Below are positions 15,827-23,980 of a stretch of DNA of 43,796 nt, in pieces. The stretch lies in assembly GCA_903863035.1 (NCBI GenBank), contig CAIPAT010000106.1, positions 1 through 43,796 on the forward strand, given 5' to 3'. The position numbers were made by a program, and so were the translations under genes. The notes beneath the pieces are model-generated. The model saw only the letters and a program-made list of their open reading frames with translations, was not told where the DNA came from and did not search any database. The stretch is from an uncultured Lentisphaeria bacterium (lineage in GTDB: Bacteria; Verrucomicrobiota; Lentisphaeria; Victivallales; Victivallaceae). How positions within the stretch are numbered: the stretch's first letter is position 1; each line of letters opens with the position of its first letter.

Positions 15827-16997
15827 GCGGATTCCCCTTGTTTATTATCAAAACATCATCAATCATGACCTTGAATCCGGCAATGAAATTTTCACCTGAA
15901 CAATGTTTCCTGACGAAATCATAACCGTTATCGCCAAGTTTATCTGCAAGTGCTTTATTTTGCAAGAGCCGTTTGAGCCCTTCAGCCATACCGTCAATAT
16001 CCTTCTCTTTCACCAGTATCCCGGTATGATTATCGGTAAGCCACTCGCTGACACCGCCGACGTCAAAACCCACGACCGGCTTCCTGAATGAAAACGCCTC
16101 AATACCGACCAGACCGAACGGTTCCTGCCATCTCGACGGAAACGCCACCACATCGGCTTTTTCAAAATATTCGTCCGGCTTATTCTGCCACCCCGTAAAA
16201 AAAACTTTGTTGCTCAAGCCCAGCGCAGAACTCATTTCTTTCAAATATCCCTCGTCATTGTTGCCTCCCACAATATAAGCGTTGAAATCAATGTCAAGCC
16301 TGGACAGGGCGGTCAGCAGTAAATCAACCCCTTTTCCCCTGATAAGCTGCCCGACATACAGTATCACCGGCAGCCCGCTATTATGCTCCTGTCTGCAAAC
16401 AGAATCATTCAGATGCTTGAACGGATAAAGTTTATAAATAGAATTGACGTTGAAACCATTCAGCAACAGATTGTTCCGCATGTATGCGGAAATAACAGTA
16501 AACGCGTTACATTTTTTCACTTCCCGCATAAGCGCCATTCTGCGGCAGAGATTAACCGGTTTAAACCGGTTATTTTGACGTTCAATCAGACCGCAGCAAA
16601 TCGAACAGTAAACCGGATTGAACGGCAAATGACAGTTAATTCTACGAAACGGGAAATATTTATGCCTGCGCAAGCAATAATAGTCATGATCATGAATAAA
16701 GACAATTGTAACAAATTTACGCCGGATATTTCTCAACAGTTCCGGATCTTCCACTTTATGGATAAATGCAATATCAAATTCAGATCCATCAAACGCCTCA
16801 ACATCTCCCGGCGAATAGATTTTGCGGAACGCTTCAAGGAAAACATCGGGTTCTTTACCGCCCGCATGTTCAAACAAACCAGAAACTTCAAACCCGTTTT
16901 CAGCCAGCAGCCTGGCACTGTCATAGATATAGCGTTCAACACCGCCGAAAAATCCGGAAGTTGCAGACACATACAGAATTCTATTTTTCTGACTCAT
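15819..16997 (-). CDS. GT4-family glycosyltransferase
   Basis: 392 aa, GT-B fold. The N-terminal GGVERYIYDSARLLAENGFEVSG matches the Glyco_transf_4 acceptor domain. The donor half has ILYVGQLIRGKGVDLLLTAL, AYIVGGNNDEGY and FPSRWQEPFGLVGIEAFSFRKPVV with the two conserved Glu. A Cys-rich stretch (residues about 130-155: RINCHLPFNPVYCSICCGL) is unusual for GT4 enzymes and could bind a metal or make the protein redox-sensitive. This Cys-rich stretch is an observation only. It overlaps both neighbours (17 bases with the upstream gene, 8 downstream). Confidence 0.88.
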   Translation of the reverse strand: MSQKNRILYVSATSGFFGGVERYIYDSARLLAENGFEVSGLFEHAGGKEPDVFLEAFRKIYSPGDVEAFDGSEFDIAFIHKVEDPELLRNIRRKFVTIVFIHDHDYYCLRRHKYFPFRRINCHLPFNPVYCSICCGLIERQNNRFKPVNLCRRMALMREVKKCNAFTVISAYMRNNLLLNGFNVNSIYKLYPFKHLNDSVCRQEHNSGLPVILYVGQLIRGKGVDLLLTALSRLDIDFNAYIVGGNNDEGYLKEMSSALGLSNKVFFTGWQNKPDEYFEKADVVAFPSRWQEPFGLVGIEAFSFRKPVVGFDVGGVSEWLTDNHTGILVKEKDIDGMAEGLKRLLQNKALADKLGDNGYDFVRKHCSGENFIAGFKVMIDDVLIINKGNPHV

Positions 16998-18237
16998 ATT
17001 TTTCTATTACTTTCCGGTAAAAATCTAATAATTTGCCAGTAATTTTTTCCCAGCTGTAATTCTCTGTAGCCATTTTCAGAGAATTCTCCCTCAGCGATTT
17101 TATTAAATCAGGATTTCTTTTAAGTTTATAAAACGCATCCAGAAAAGTCTGAAGATTCGAAGTATCAAAAAACATTCCCGTCACCCCGTCTTCCACCAGC
17201 CGTTGCAAACCTCCTACTTTAGCCGCAATTACCGGGATCCCGGCAGACCAGGCCTCCAGCACCACAATACCAAATGGTTCGAGCAGAGAAGGTAAAACAA
17301 AGATATCCGCAGCCTTATATGCGGACATCAATTCAGCAGATTCGGAATGCAAGCCTGGAATGATGGTGAAGGCAGAATCAAGATTATTTTTCGCAATCAT
17401 AGTTTCCAGCTCCAGATAATAATCATCTGCCGTCACCGGGCCGACAATTACACAATGTATTTTTTCACCTGACGCTATCAGCTTGACTGCAGCTTCAACC
17501 AGCAGTTTCTGGTTCTTCTGATAATCAATTCTGGAAACACACAAAAGCACTGTGTCATCATGGGAAATTCCGTATTTCTTTCTGAATCCGGACGCTTCAG
17601 CCCCCGCAAATTTACTGTGGTTTACTCCGTTGGGAATGTACTCTACCAGTTTATCCGGAAATTCACGATGGATCAATTCATACTCATCATAGCCTACACA
17701 GACAATTCCGTCGGCCATGGCGAAAAAGTCCTTTTCAGCAACAAAATGATCAAGCAGCCTGCCATAATTAAAGGAATGCCTGACAGCCCGGTTCATTTCA
17801 GCAATCTCTTTCTGCGGCATATCATAGCGTCCGCCGAGAAAGGAAACGACAAAAGGAATCTTTTTTGTCCTGGCAGCTTTACACGCCTGTGAAGCCAGCC
17901 GGGATAAGGTATGGCAGTGGATAACATCGTATTGGTTATCCAGCAGATATTGATACAATTGAAAAGACAGCGGGCTGCCGCCTTTCTTATCCAGACGCCG
18001 TTTATTGCCATAAGAAAGCGGAAAATAGGGATAGAAATAAGGGAAACGTCTTATCGCAATACCTTCAGCAGATTCTTTTGCCATGGGCGAAAGCGCGCGC
18101 GTACATAAAATTTCAGGATTGCAACCAAGTCCGCGCAGGCATTTTGAAGTATTCCAGATGACAGTTTCAGTACCGCCCCATTCTTTAAAGGCGAATCTTC
18201 GGACAACATTAGCTATTTTAAGCTTAAAAATATCCAT
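16981..18237 (-). CDS. GT4-family glycosyltransferase (paralogue of 22179-23399)
   Basis: 418 aa. It opens with VVRRFAFKEWGGTETVIWNTS and later IRRFPYFYPYFPLSYGNKRRLDKKGG, which match the protein at 22179-23399 block by block, so the two genes are paralogues from a duplication. The donor half has LCVSRIDYQKNQKLLVEAA and PSLLEPFGIVVLEAWSAGIPVIAAKVGGL with both conserved Glu. Adds a sugar to the repeat unit, perhaps with specificity related to its paralogue. 57 bases separate it from the GT2 gene upstream, with no obvious terminator in the gap. Confidence 0.9.
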   Translation of the reverse strand: MDIFKLKIANVVRRFAFKEWGGTETVIWNTSKCLRGLGCNPEILCTRALSPMAKESAEGIAIRRFPYFYPYFPLSYGNKRRLDKKGGSPLSFQLYQYLLDNQYDVIHCHTLSRLASQACKAARTKKIPFVVSFLGGRYDMPQKEIAEMNRAVRHSFNYGRLLDHFVAEKDFFAMADGIVCVGYDEYELIHREFPDKLVEYIPNGVNHSKFAGAEASGFRKKYGISHDDTVLLCVSRIDYQKNQKLLVEAAVKLIASGEKIHCVIVGPVTADDYYLELETMIAKNNLDSAFTIIPGLHSESAELMSAYKAADIFVLPSLLEPFGIVVLEAWSAGIPVIAAKVGGLQRLVEDGVTGMFFDTSNLQTFLDAFYKLKRNPDLIKSLRENSLKMATENYSWEKITGKLLDFYRKVIEKYESEK

Positions 18238-18294
18238 ATATGAACTCTAATTTAAAATAACAGGTTTTATATTATAGAATGCCAAAACAATGTT

Positions 18295-19143
18295 TCAAGG
18301 TCTTTTAAGAAAATCCCGTCTGCCTTTCCAGGCGGCCAGACGCTGAATGAACCGGTAAACCAGACCATACGGGATATAAGCAATACTGCCGGTGCTGATC
18401 AGAAACTGGATATCTCTGCATGCTTCAACTCCAAATGGCAAAAGCATTCCGGCTGTGAAATTTTTCATTTCTCCGTAAATACAACCATCGGCAAGACCTT
18501 CATTATAAAATCTTTTCCAGACCTCGCGCAGCTTGTAATTATGAGAATGTTCAACAACGGCGTCTGACGCATATGTAATTTTCCGTCCGGCCTGTTTCAT
18601 CCTCCATGACCATTCGATATCTTCAGAATACTTCAGGTTTTCATTAAACGGATGCTGGATGATATCGCATTTCCGAACTGCAGATGTGGCCAGCGAAAAG
18701 AAGTGCCCCCATGACGCGGAAATAGAGCCGTCACCAAAAGCCCGCCGGTAGTCTTTGATTACCAGCGGGGTGGCATCCGGACGCGGAATCTGATTGCCGA
18801 ATACCGCTACGATTTCCGGATGCTCCAGCAACGGCTTTATTAAATTCCCCAGCCAGTCTGAATTCATCGGAATGCAATCGGAATTATTGAATACGATTAT
18901 TTCGCCGGAACATGCTTTGACCGCATTATTAAGTACGCGGCCGGGCACATAATCCTCCCGTCTGATCTGACAGGATTTGTCCGGATTGTATTTTTTGATA
19001 ATTTCATAAGTTCCATCGGTAGAGCCTGAATCAATATTGATCAGTTCGAAGTCTTTGAAGCGCTGATTTAAAACAGCAGTCAAAGTCTTTTCAATGAAGC
19101 TCAAGTCATTTATTGATCGCATTACGACACTGACCTTCGGCAT
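18295..19143 (-). CDS. GT2-family glycosyltransferase
   Basis: 282 aa, GT-A fold. KVSVVMRSINDLSFIEKTLTAVLNQRFKDFELI is the classic GT2 start, followed by IDSGSTDGTYEII. The DXD-like metal site is FNNSDCIPMNSDW. SEDIEWSWRMKQAGRKI supplies the catalytic-base region (ED-x-E-W). The C-terminal 60 residues are more hydrophobic and may sit at the membrane. It starts four bases after the stop of the PP2C regulator, so production of this enzyme is tied to the regulatory pair. Confidence 0.9.
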   Translation of the reverse strand: MPKVSVVMRSINDLSFIEKTLTAVLNQRFKDFELINIDSGSTDGTYEIIKKYNPDKSCQIRREDYVPGRVLNNAVKACSGEIIVFNNSDCIPMNSDWLGNLIKPLLEHPEIVAVFGNQIPRPDATPLVIKDYRRAFGDGSISASWGHFFSLATSAVRKCDIIQHPFNENLKYSEDIEWSWRMKQAGRKITYASDAVVEHSHNYKLREVWKRFYNEGLADGCIYGEMKNFTAGMLLPFGVEACRDIQFLISTGSIAYIPYGLVYRFIQRLAAWKGRRDFLKRP

Positions 19144-19147
19144 GGCT

Positions 19148-20761
19148 TCACCCTTGTTGTCTGCGGATTTTGAACACTGTCTCGTTGAGGTCTTTATAGC
19201 GGTTGCGGCTGATTTCAGATGCGATTGTGCGAATTATAGTCATTCCACGCCCGGAAGTAGCGAATTGCTCATCTTTGTTCCAGATATCCTCCGAGGGCGG
19301 AACCGGCGAGGTGTTGAACGACCATTTCTTCCCCTTATCCAAAATCTTAATAGTGACTTCCTGGTCGGAAATCTTTATTTGAACAAGAATCCCCGGCCTG
19401 GACTGCTGGTTGTTTTCCAGCCCGTGCATAACAATATTATTGAGGAATTCACCGAGGATCAATTCCACTTTTACTGAAAGTTCCGTATCCCCTGCGTAGT
19501 CAACAATATACTTTTCACAATCTGCACATAATTTATTGACTTCCTGAACCATGGGATGGATCATCCAGTACTTACGGCCGACTTTCTCCTGGTCCTGCAC
19601 TATTTTTTTAACGGTGATAATAGTCATGTCATCACTGGCCACACTGTACCCCATCTGCGGCAGCGCCTCTCTGACGCGGTAGGGAATAACCGCAGAGTCC
19701 TGGTCATGAACCAATGACTCCAACAGCTGAATCATCTTGTCAAACCCGAGCATTTGATCATTTGAATTGGAAATTTCAAATGTTCCGTCGGTTGTCATGA
19801 AAAAAATGCTGTCGTCGCTGAATTTATATTTGATCACATCTTCTTCCTTGTACTCATAATACCTGTCCCACCCGACCGGGATTCCGCCTTTAACACCAGG
19901 ATTCAATAATTCGACAGCGCCTTTTTCCGGATTAAAAACCGCCAGATTAGGATGGCCGGCATTAAAGAATTCAAGTTCATTGGTCGTGAAGTCGAAAATT
20001 CCCACCATACAGGTCATGTATTTTTCCTGTCCCAGTTCAGTGCAAAATACCCAGTTGAGACGAGTAAGTACCTCATGAGTAGTGATTTCCCAATTGTCCA
20101 TGCCGATTATCATCTTCAAGACTGATTGAATGGCGCTCATATACAAAGCCGCCTGCACTCCGTGTCCGGCAATATCCCCGATAAAGAAAAAATATTTGCC
20201 GGAAACAAGCCGTATCATATCAAACATATCGCCGCTTATCTTCTGCGATGGTTCATATATGGACGAAACGATAACATCGTCATTCAGAATTACCCAGTCA
20301 GGAATAAGCAGACGTTGAACTTCCGCAGCCAGCGCCAGATCCTCCATGATTCCGGTATAAAGTTCCTTGGTTTGCTCTTCTGAGCGCCTTTTGGCAACTG
20401 TACTGCGAATCATCTTGACCAGTTCATCGCGGACAAACGGTTTGCGCATGTAGTAAGTCAGCTTGTCCTGGGAGATTTTTTCAATCAGTGAATTGTCTAT
20501 AGTATCAACAATTGCGGTAAGATAAATGATCGGCAGGTGCGGACGGGACTCCCGGATGATCTTTCTCAACTCGAATCCGTCAATACCCGGCATGATAACG
20601 TCCAGCAGCAATACATCGTAATCATTGGCCTTGATCAGTTCAAGTCCCTTGTCCGCCGAAGTACAGGTTGCAACACTAATGTCTTCGCTCTTAAGCGCTT
20701 CTTCCAGCAGAAGCAGATTAAACCGTTCATCGTCAATGGCTAAGAGACTGATATTATCCAT
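19148..20761 (-). CDS. REC-PP2C-HATPase response regulator (HsbR/SypE-like partner switch)
   Basis: 537 aa in three parts. REC domain (1-120): acidic pair D10/D11, phosphoacceptor D54 in LLLDVIMPG, T82 and K107, all intact. SpoIIE/RsbU-type PP2C phosphatase (about 140-385): SGDMFD (176-181), GDIAGHG (195-201), NAGHPNL and SDDMTII supply the metal-binding Asp residues. RsbW-like HATPase (about 400-535): VELILGEFLNNIVMHG (N box), ILDKGKKW and TSGRGMTIIR (G boxes). By family logic the kinase phosphorylates and the phosphatase dephosphorylates the Ser of a STAS partner, with REC choosing the balance. The STAS gene is 32 bases upstream. The same domain order is known from HsbR of Pseudomonas; SypE of Vibrio fischeri has the parts in another order. 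Placement inside an EPS operon points to post-translational control of EPS output. Confidence 0.9.
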   Translation of the reverse strand: MDNISLLAIDDERFNLLLLEEALKSEDISVATCTSADKGLELIKANDYDVLLLDVIMPGIDGFELRKIIRESRPHLPIIYLTAIVDTIDNSLIEKISQDKLTYYMRKPFVRDELVKMIRSTVAKRRSEEQTKELYTGIMEDLALAAEVQRLLIPDWVILNDDVIVSSIYEPSQKISGDMFDMIRLVSGKYFFFIGDIAGHGVQAALYMSAIQSVLKMIIGMDNWEITTHEVLTRLNWVFCTELGQEKYMTCMVGIFDFTTNELEFFNAGHPNLAVFNPEKGAVELLNPGVKGGIPVGWDRYYEYKEEDVIKYKFSDDSIFFMTTDGTFEISNSNDQMLGFDKMIQLLESLVHDQDSAVIPYRVREALPQMGYSVASDDMTIITVKKIVQDQEKVGRKYWMIHPMVQEVNKLCADCEKYIVDYAGDTELSVKVELILGEFLNNIVMHGLENNQQSRPGILVQIKISDQEVTIKILDKGKKWSFNTSPVPPSEDIWNKDEQFATSGRGMTIIRTIASEISRNRYKDLNETVFKIRRQQG

Positions 20762-20793
20762 TAAGAATTTCCCTGTTCACGGGTCAAATTGAA

Positions 20794-21129
20794 TTATTGG
20801 ATGAAAGACTCTATGGCGGCGTTAAGATCGTCAAAAATATCAAAAATCTTATATGCACGGGTAATTTCGAAAATCATTCTCGGCTTATCCTTGAGACAGG
20901 CAAGCTTTACATCGCCGCTGGCTTCTGAGACTACTTTCAAACAGGACACGATAGTTCCCAGGCCGGTGCTGTCAATATAATCCATTTTTGACAAGTCTAA
21001 AACAAAGTTATTCTGCCTGGCGGACAATTCTCTGAACTTAGTTTTAAGCGCAACGGCACAACTGGCATCAAGTCGACCTTCAATCTCAAGAACCGTAATA
21101 CCATTTTTGTCATATGAATTAAGTAGCAT
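20794..21129 (-). CDS. STAS-domain anti-sigma-factor antagonist
   Basis: 111 aa, one STAS domain. GITVLEIEGRLDASC at the start and LDLSKMDYIDSTGLGTIVSCLK carry the conserved D-S-T-G with the Ser that partner-switch kinases phosphorylate. The open frame begins at a TTG (21147), but ATG 21129 has AGGA seven bases upstream and is chosen. Partner of the REC-PP2C-HATPase protein encoded 32 bases downstream. Its target in the unphosphorylated state could be a sigma-factor antagonist elsewhere or an EPS enzyme, as in the SypA and HsbA systems; no sigma factor or anti-sigma gene is in this window. Confidence 0.92.
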   Translation of the reverse strand: MLLNSYDKNGITVLEIEGRLDASCAVALKTKFRELSARQNNFVLDLSKMDYIDSTGLGTIVSCLKVVSEASGDVKLACLKDKPRMIFEITRAYKIFDIFDDLNAAIESFIQ

Positions 21130-21173
21130 ACAGATTTCCTTTTCCAAAATAACTTAAAGTGACGAATACCAGT

Positions 21174-21202
21174 AATATAGCAAAAACCTGAATCCGATAC
21201 AA
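21174..21202 (-). promoter_or_regulatory. Candidate promoter for STAS gene and downstream EPS genes
   Basis: Reading the minus strand: TTGTAT (21202-21197), a 17-base spacer, TATATT (21179-21174), about 45 bases before the STAS start. It lies in a 222-base gap, the largest inside the EPS run, which suggests a separate transcript beginning here. No terminator for the upstream deacetylase gene was seen in the gap. Confidence 0.4.
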
Positions 21203-21351
21203 ATGTGTTAGTAAAAAAACACCAGGATTGCATCAGGTACAACACGTTAAAACCTGAACTGATTAAAATAACGATAGCTCTTTTATTCATAAATGCAACT
21301 CAAATCAGTCCGAAATTATTGCCAATTTTATTTTTTTGAACGTGTGTCAAA

Positions 21352-22182
21352 TTAATTGAAAAACTTTCCACGCAGCTTGGAGAAAGTCAAAAATTCACAT
21401 TTGCCCATCAGTCCCGTTATTCTCCGGCGAAATGCGGCAAGCAAATCCCGGTTCAGAATCCCGTTGTCGAAAAACTCCCAGTGATGAGTGACTATAACGG
21501 TTATTTGGTGATTGATGATGTATTTATCCAAATGTTCACTCATTTTATGGATATCAGTAAACTTGGAAAACATACAACCCGGATGCTCGGAAATCAGGAA
21601 CTTCCCGTCACAAATATAATTTCTGTGCATTAATTTCATCTGCACATACCTGCAATACAACGAAAAAGGAATCCGGCTGGAATCCACCCAGCCCAGCGAA
21701 AGGGTCTTGAATCTGCTCTTTATCCCGAAAAACGCCGTCTTGCTGTATTTATCCTGAGGAGCTACAAATGTTTCCGGAATCACGCCAAAGGCTTTTTCAA
21801 AAATTGCAATCCCTTTAATAAGCTTGTCTTCAATTACATCCTTATCCTCTGACTCGAACTCATACTTTCCGGATTTCCCCGAATGTTCAAAGCCGTGCAG
21901 CAAAAATTCCTTTTTATTGACAGCATTAAGAAAGCGCAGCAAATCAGGATTCCCGGTAATCGGAAACTGCTTATCTTCGCCGGCAATATCTTCCGGCAGA
22001 AACGGCTCCGGATTGCCTGCTCCAAAATGACAAGATTCTGTTTTAGCCGCGGTGTTCACCGCCGGAATAACTGAAAAGTTGATTGGAATATCATTCTCAA
22101 AAATAAACCCGTAAACTTCTTCAAGCACATCCGGACTGGTAAAAAAATTGACGTCATCATCCCTGATTAAGATATATTTCAT
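21352..22182 (-). CDS. Polysaccharide deacetylase-like (NodB/DUF2334-type) protein
   Basis: 276 aa, no signal peptide, so probably cytoplasmic. It starts KYILIRDDDVNFFT, the metal-binding Asp motif of carbohydrate esterase 4/DUF2334 proteins. It then has INFSVIPAVN, FLLHGFEHSGKSGKYEFE (the HG-x-x-H motif with metal-ligand His) and VIVTHHWEFFD near the end. It may deacetylate an N-acetyl sugar on a lipid-linked or nucleotide-linked intermediate. The start codon overlaps the GT4 stop upstream by 4 bases (ATGA), so the two are coupled and may act on the same sugar. Confidence 0.75.
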   Translation of the reverse strand: MKYILIRDDDVNFFTSPDVLEEVYGFIFENDIPINFSVIPAVNTAAKTESCHFGAGNPEPFLPEDIAGEDKQFPITGNPDLLRFLNAVNKKEFLLHGFEHSGKSGKYEFESEDKDVIEDKLIKGIAIFEKAFGVIPETFVAPQDKYSKTAFFGIKSRFKTLSLGWVDSSRIPFSLYCRYVQMKLMHRNYICDGKFLISEHPGCMFSKFTDIHKMSEHLDKYIINHQITVIVTHHWEFFDNGILNRDLLAAFRRRITGLMGKCEFLTFSKLRGKFFN

Positions 22183-23399
22183 ATTCCCTCATATATGGCG
22201 GCAATTTTCCCCGCAATTTTGGACCATGAGTAATTCTGCACATCCGCAAATCCGTTACGCGCCAGCTTCCCGGCTAAATCCTTGTCATCCAGCAGCATCC
22301 TGACTTTCTGCTGCAAGTCCCGGGCCGAATCCACATCAAAAAAAAGCCCGTTCTCATTATCCCGGATAAAAGAAACAAGTCCGCCGACTTTCCCGCAGAT
22401 CACCGGTTTCCGAGCCGCCCATGCCTCTAACGCCACGATGCCGAACGTTTCATATTTGCTTGGAAATACAAAAACGGATGCGGCGGCATAAGCATCAATC
22501 AGCATATTATCCTCAAAATTTAAATTAGGCAGCAAAATCACAGAATCAGCAATGTTCAGAGCCGTGAGCTGATTTATCAGTTTTTCATAATAAGCTTTAT
22601 CGTATGCCACTCCAATCAAAACCAATACCGTCTGCGGATGACTTTCAATTATTCCAGCAAACGCATCCAGCAGCAAAAGGTGATTCTTCTGCGGATAAAA
22701 TCCCCCGACATAAAGCAATATTTCCTTGTTCCCAAGAGCATACTTACTTTTGAATCTGGCAGCATCGCCGGAGGCAAACCGTTCAACATCAACGCCGTTA
22801 GGCACATACACCACTTTCGTTTGCGGATACTTGCGCGCCATCAGTGCCCGTTCATTTTCACACACGCAAATTATCGCCGAGGCGTCCTGGTTAATTCTGT
22901 TACACCTAAGAATGATTTCAAAAATTTTACCCCAGTTGAAACTGCCTTTCATAGGCGCTACTATCTCTTTCAGTTGCTGCGCAGGCAAATCGAGCGCGCC
23001 GCCATGAATACTTAATACATAAGGAATCTTACGGAGCCTGGAAACAAACCGGACCAATCCCCCAAGAAATCCGCCGGTATGAAGATGGATAACCTTGATA
23101 TTGCGCGCAAACAAGACAGCCAGCAGAAAACTCAGGGAAAACACGTTGCCGCCGCGCATATCCAAACGAAGTTTATCCTCCCGGCGAAGCCCCAGTCGCG
23201 GATAAAAATAAGAAAACCGCCTTACCGGAATACCCAGAATCCTTTCGCGGCTGATGCCGGAAAGCGCTTTCGAAGTAAAAATCTCTACATCATAGCCCAA
23301 TTTATGCAATTCGTGCGATGTCTCGATAATCACCGTTTCCGTACCGCCCCACTCCTGCTGCACAAACCGGCGCGGAACTTGTATGATTTTATTTTTCAT
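22179..23399 (-). CDS. GT4-family glycosyltransferase (paralogue of 16981-18237)
   Basis: 406 aa, GT-B fold. QEWGGTETVIIETSHELHKLG and VRRFSYFYPRLGLRREDKLRLDMRGG parallel the protein at 16981-18237, as do the donor motifs LYVGGFYPQKNHLLLLDAF and FPSKYETFGIVALEAWAARKPVI. First gene of the minus-strand EPS run, with a candidate promoter 60-90 bases upstream. A short hydrophobic stretch near residue 90 (SLSFLLAVLFARNIKVIHLH) is part of the acceptor domain, not a signal peptide. Confidence 0.9.
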   Translation of the reverse strand: MKNKIIQVPRRFVQQEWGGTETVIIETSHELHKLGYDVEIFTSKALSGISRERILGIPVRRFSYFYPRLGLRREDKLRLDMRGGNVFSLSFLLAVLFARNIKVIHLHTGGFLGGLVRFVSRLRKIPYVLSIHGGALDLPAQQLKEIVAPMKGSFNWGKIFEIILRCNRINQDASAIICVCENERALMARKYPQTKVVYVPNGVDVERFASGDAARFKSKYALGNKEILLYVGGFYPQKNHLLLLDAFAGIIESHPQTVLVLIGVAYDKAYYEKLINQLTALNIADSVILLPNLNFEDNMLIDAYAAASVFVFPSKYETFGIVALEAWAARKPVICGKVGGLVSFIRDNENGLFFDVDSARDLQQKVRMLLDDKDLAGKLARNGFADVQNYSWSKIAGKIAAIYEGI

Positions 23400-23458
23400 A
23401 AATATAGAACCTTAAGCAACTGCAACTATCATGGTGATTGTATTATTTGATATTCAAC

Positions 23459-23487
23459 ACTATATATTAAAAGTATGGAAAAAGCAA
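23459..23487 (-). promoter_or_regulatory. Candidate promoter of the EPS locus
   Basis: Reading the minus strand: TTGCTT (23487-23482), 17-base spacer, TATAGT (23464-23459), 60 bases before the first EPS gene. The -10 box matches five of six consensus bases and the -35 box three of six. Confidence 0.4.
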
Positions 23488-23494
23488 TATGCTC

Positions 23495-23715
23495 CCGCAT
23501 ATTTTGGACACATGTTCCGCACATTCTGGACAGCCCCTCCCTCATTCTGGACAACCCTGTGCAAAATCTTCTTACCACGAAAAACTTAGCGCGGCATAGC
23601 CGCAACCAAAAGAAACAATTAAATACACTTTAACCACGAAAAGCACGAAAAAACACGAAAAGAAATCCAAAAATCCAGCTTCACCATGAAGGACATGAAG
23701 GTAATGAAGTTAAAC
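23495..23715. repeat. Gene-free stretch with small dispersed repeats
   Basis: No gene is seen between 23400 and 23980. This part holds three degenerate copies of ATTCTGGACA (near 23500, 23521 and 23543). It then holds TTAACCACGAAAAGCACGAA (23630-23662), a motif that returns on the other strand at 43556-43591. CTTCACCATGAAGGACATG (23679-23709) follows. Motifs of the last two kinds recur widely in genomes of environmental bacteria; I say this from memory, not from a search. Confidence 0.6.
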
Positions 23716-23864
23716 CCGGGAACGCCGCTCTCCGCAGCGGCTTTAGGGATTTCGCCTTTGGCGACTAATCCCGCGACTGCGGGACCGTTGGATCACGCCC
23801 GGCGGGCCGCCGGTGGCGAGTAATGGGAAACAATTTTTTGTTTGCAGGGTCCCGCCCTGCGGGA
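23715..23864. repeat. Cluster of GC-rich hairpins, including one CTCCG-loop hairpin
   Basis: At least four perfect or near-perfect stems in 150 bp. GCCGCT/AGCGGC around CTCCGC (23724-23741) is preceded by CCCGGG and is one of three related hairpins, the others at 40773-40853. GGGAT..TCGCC/GGCGA..ATCCC is at 23746-23772. TCCCGC/GCGGGA is at 23769-23784 and again at 23850-23864. They lie between the divergent EPS and catabolic operons. None is followed by a T run, so they are not ordinary terminators. Confidence 0.7.
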
Positions 23865-23931
23865 TTGACAGTTCAAGGTTCCCCCTTGCATCCCTCCTCC
23901 AAAACTTTTTTTGACGGATGGAATGACGGAA

Positions 23932-23955
23932 ATTCTCCACTGCATTACGGAGAAT
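23932..23955 (+). promoter_or_regulatory. Inverted repeat, candidate operator of the catabolic operon
   Basis: ATTCTCC (23932-23938) and GGAGAAT (23949-23955) form a perfect 7-bp inverted repeat, 25 bases before the first gene. A -35-like TTGACG sits at 23911, but no good -10 pairs with it. The spacing between half-sites (10 bases) is wider than the usual contiguous LacI operator, so binding by the LacI protein at 31971 is only a possibility. Confidence 0.3.
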
Positions 23956-23980
23956 ACAAAAGCATAAAGTATAAATAAAA

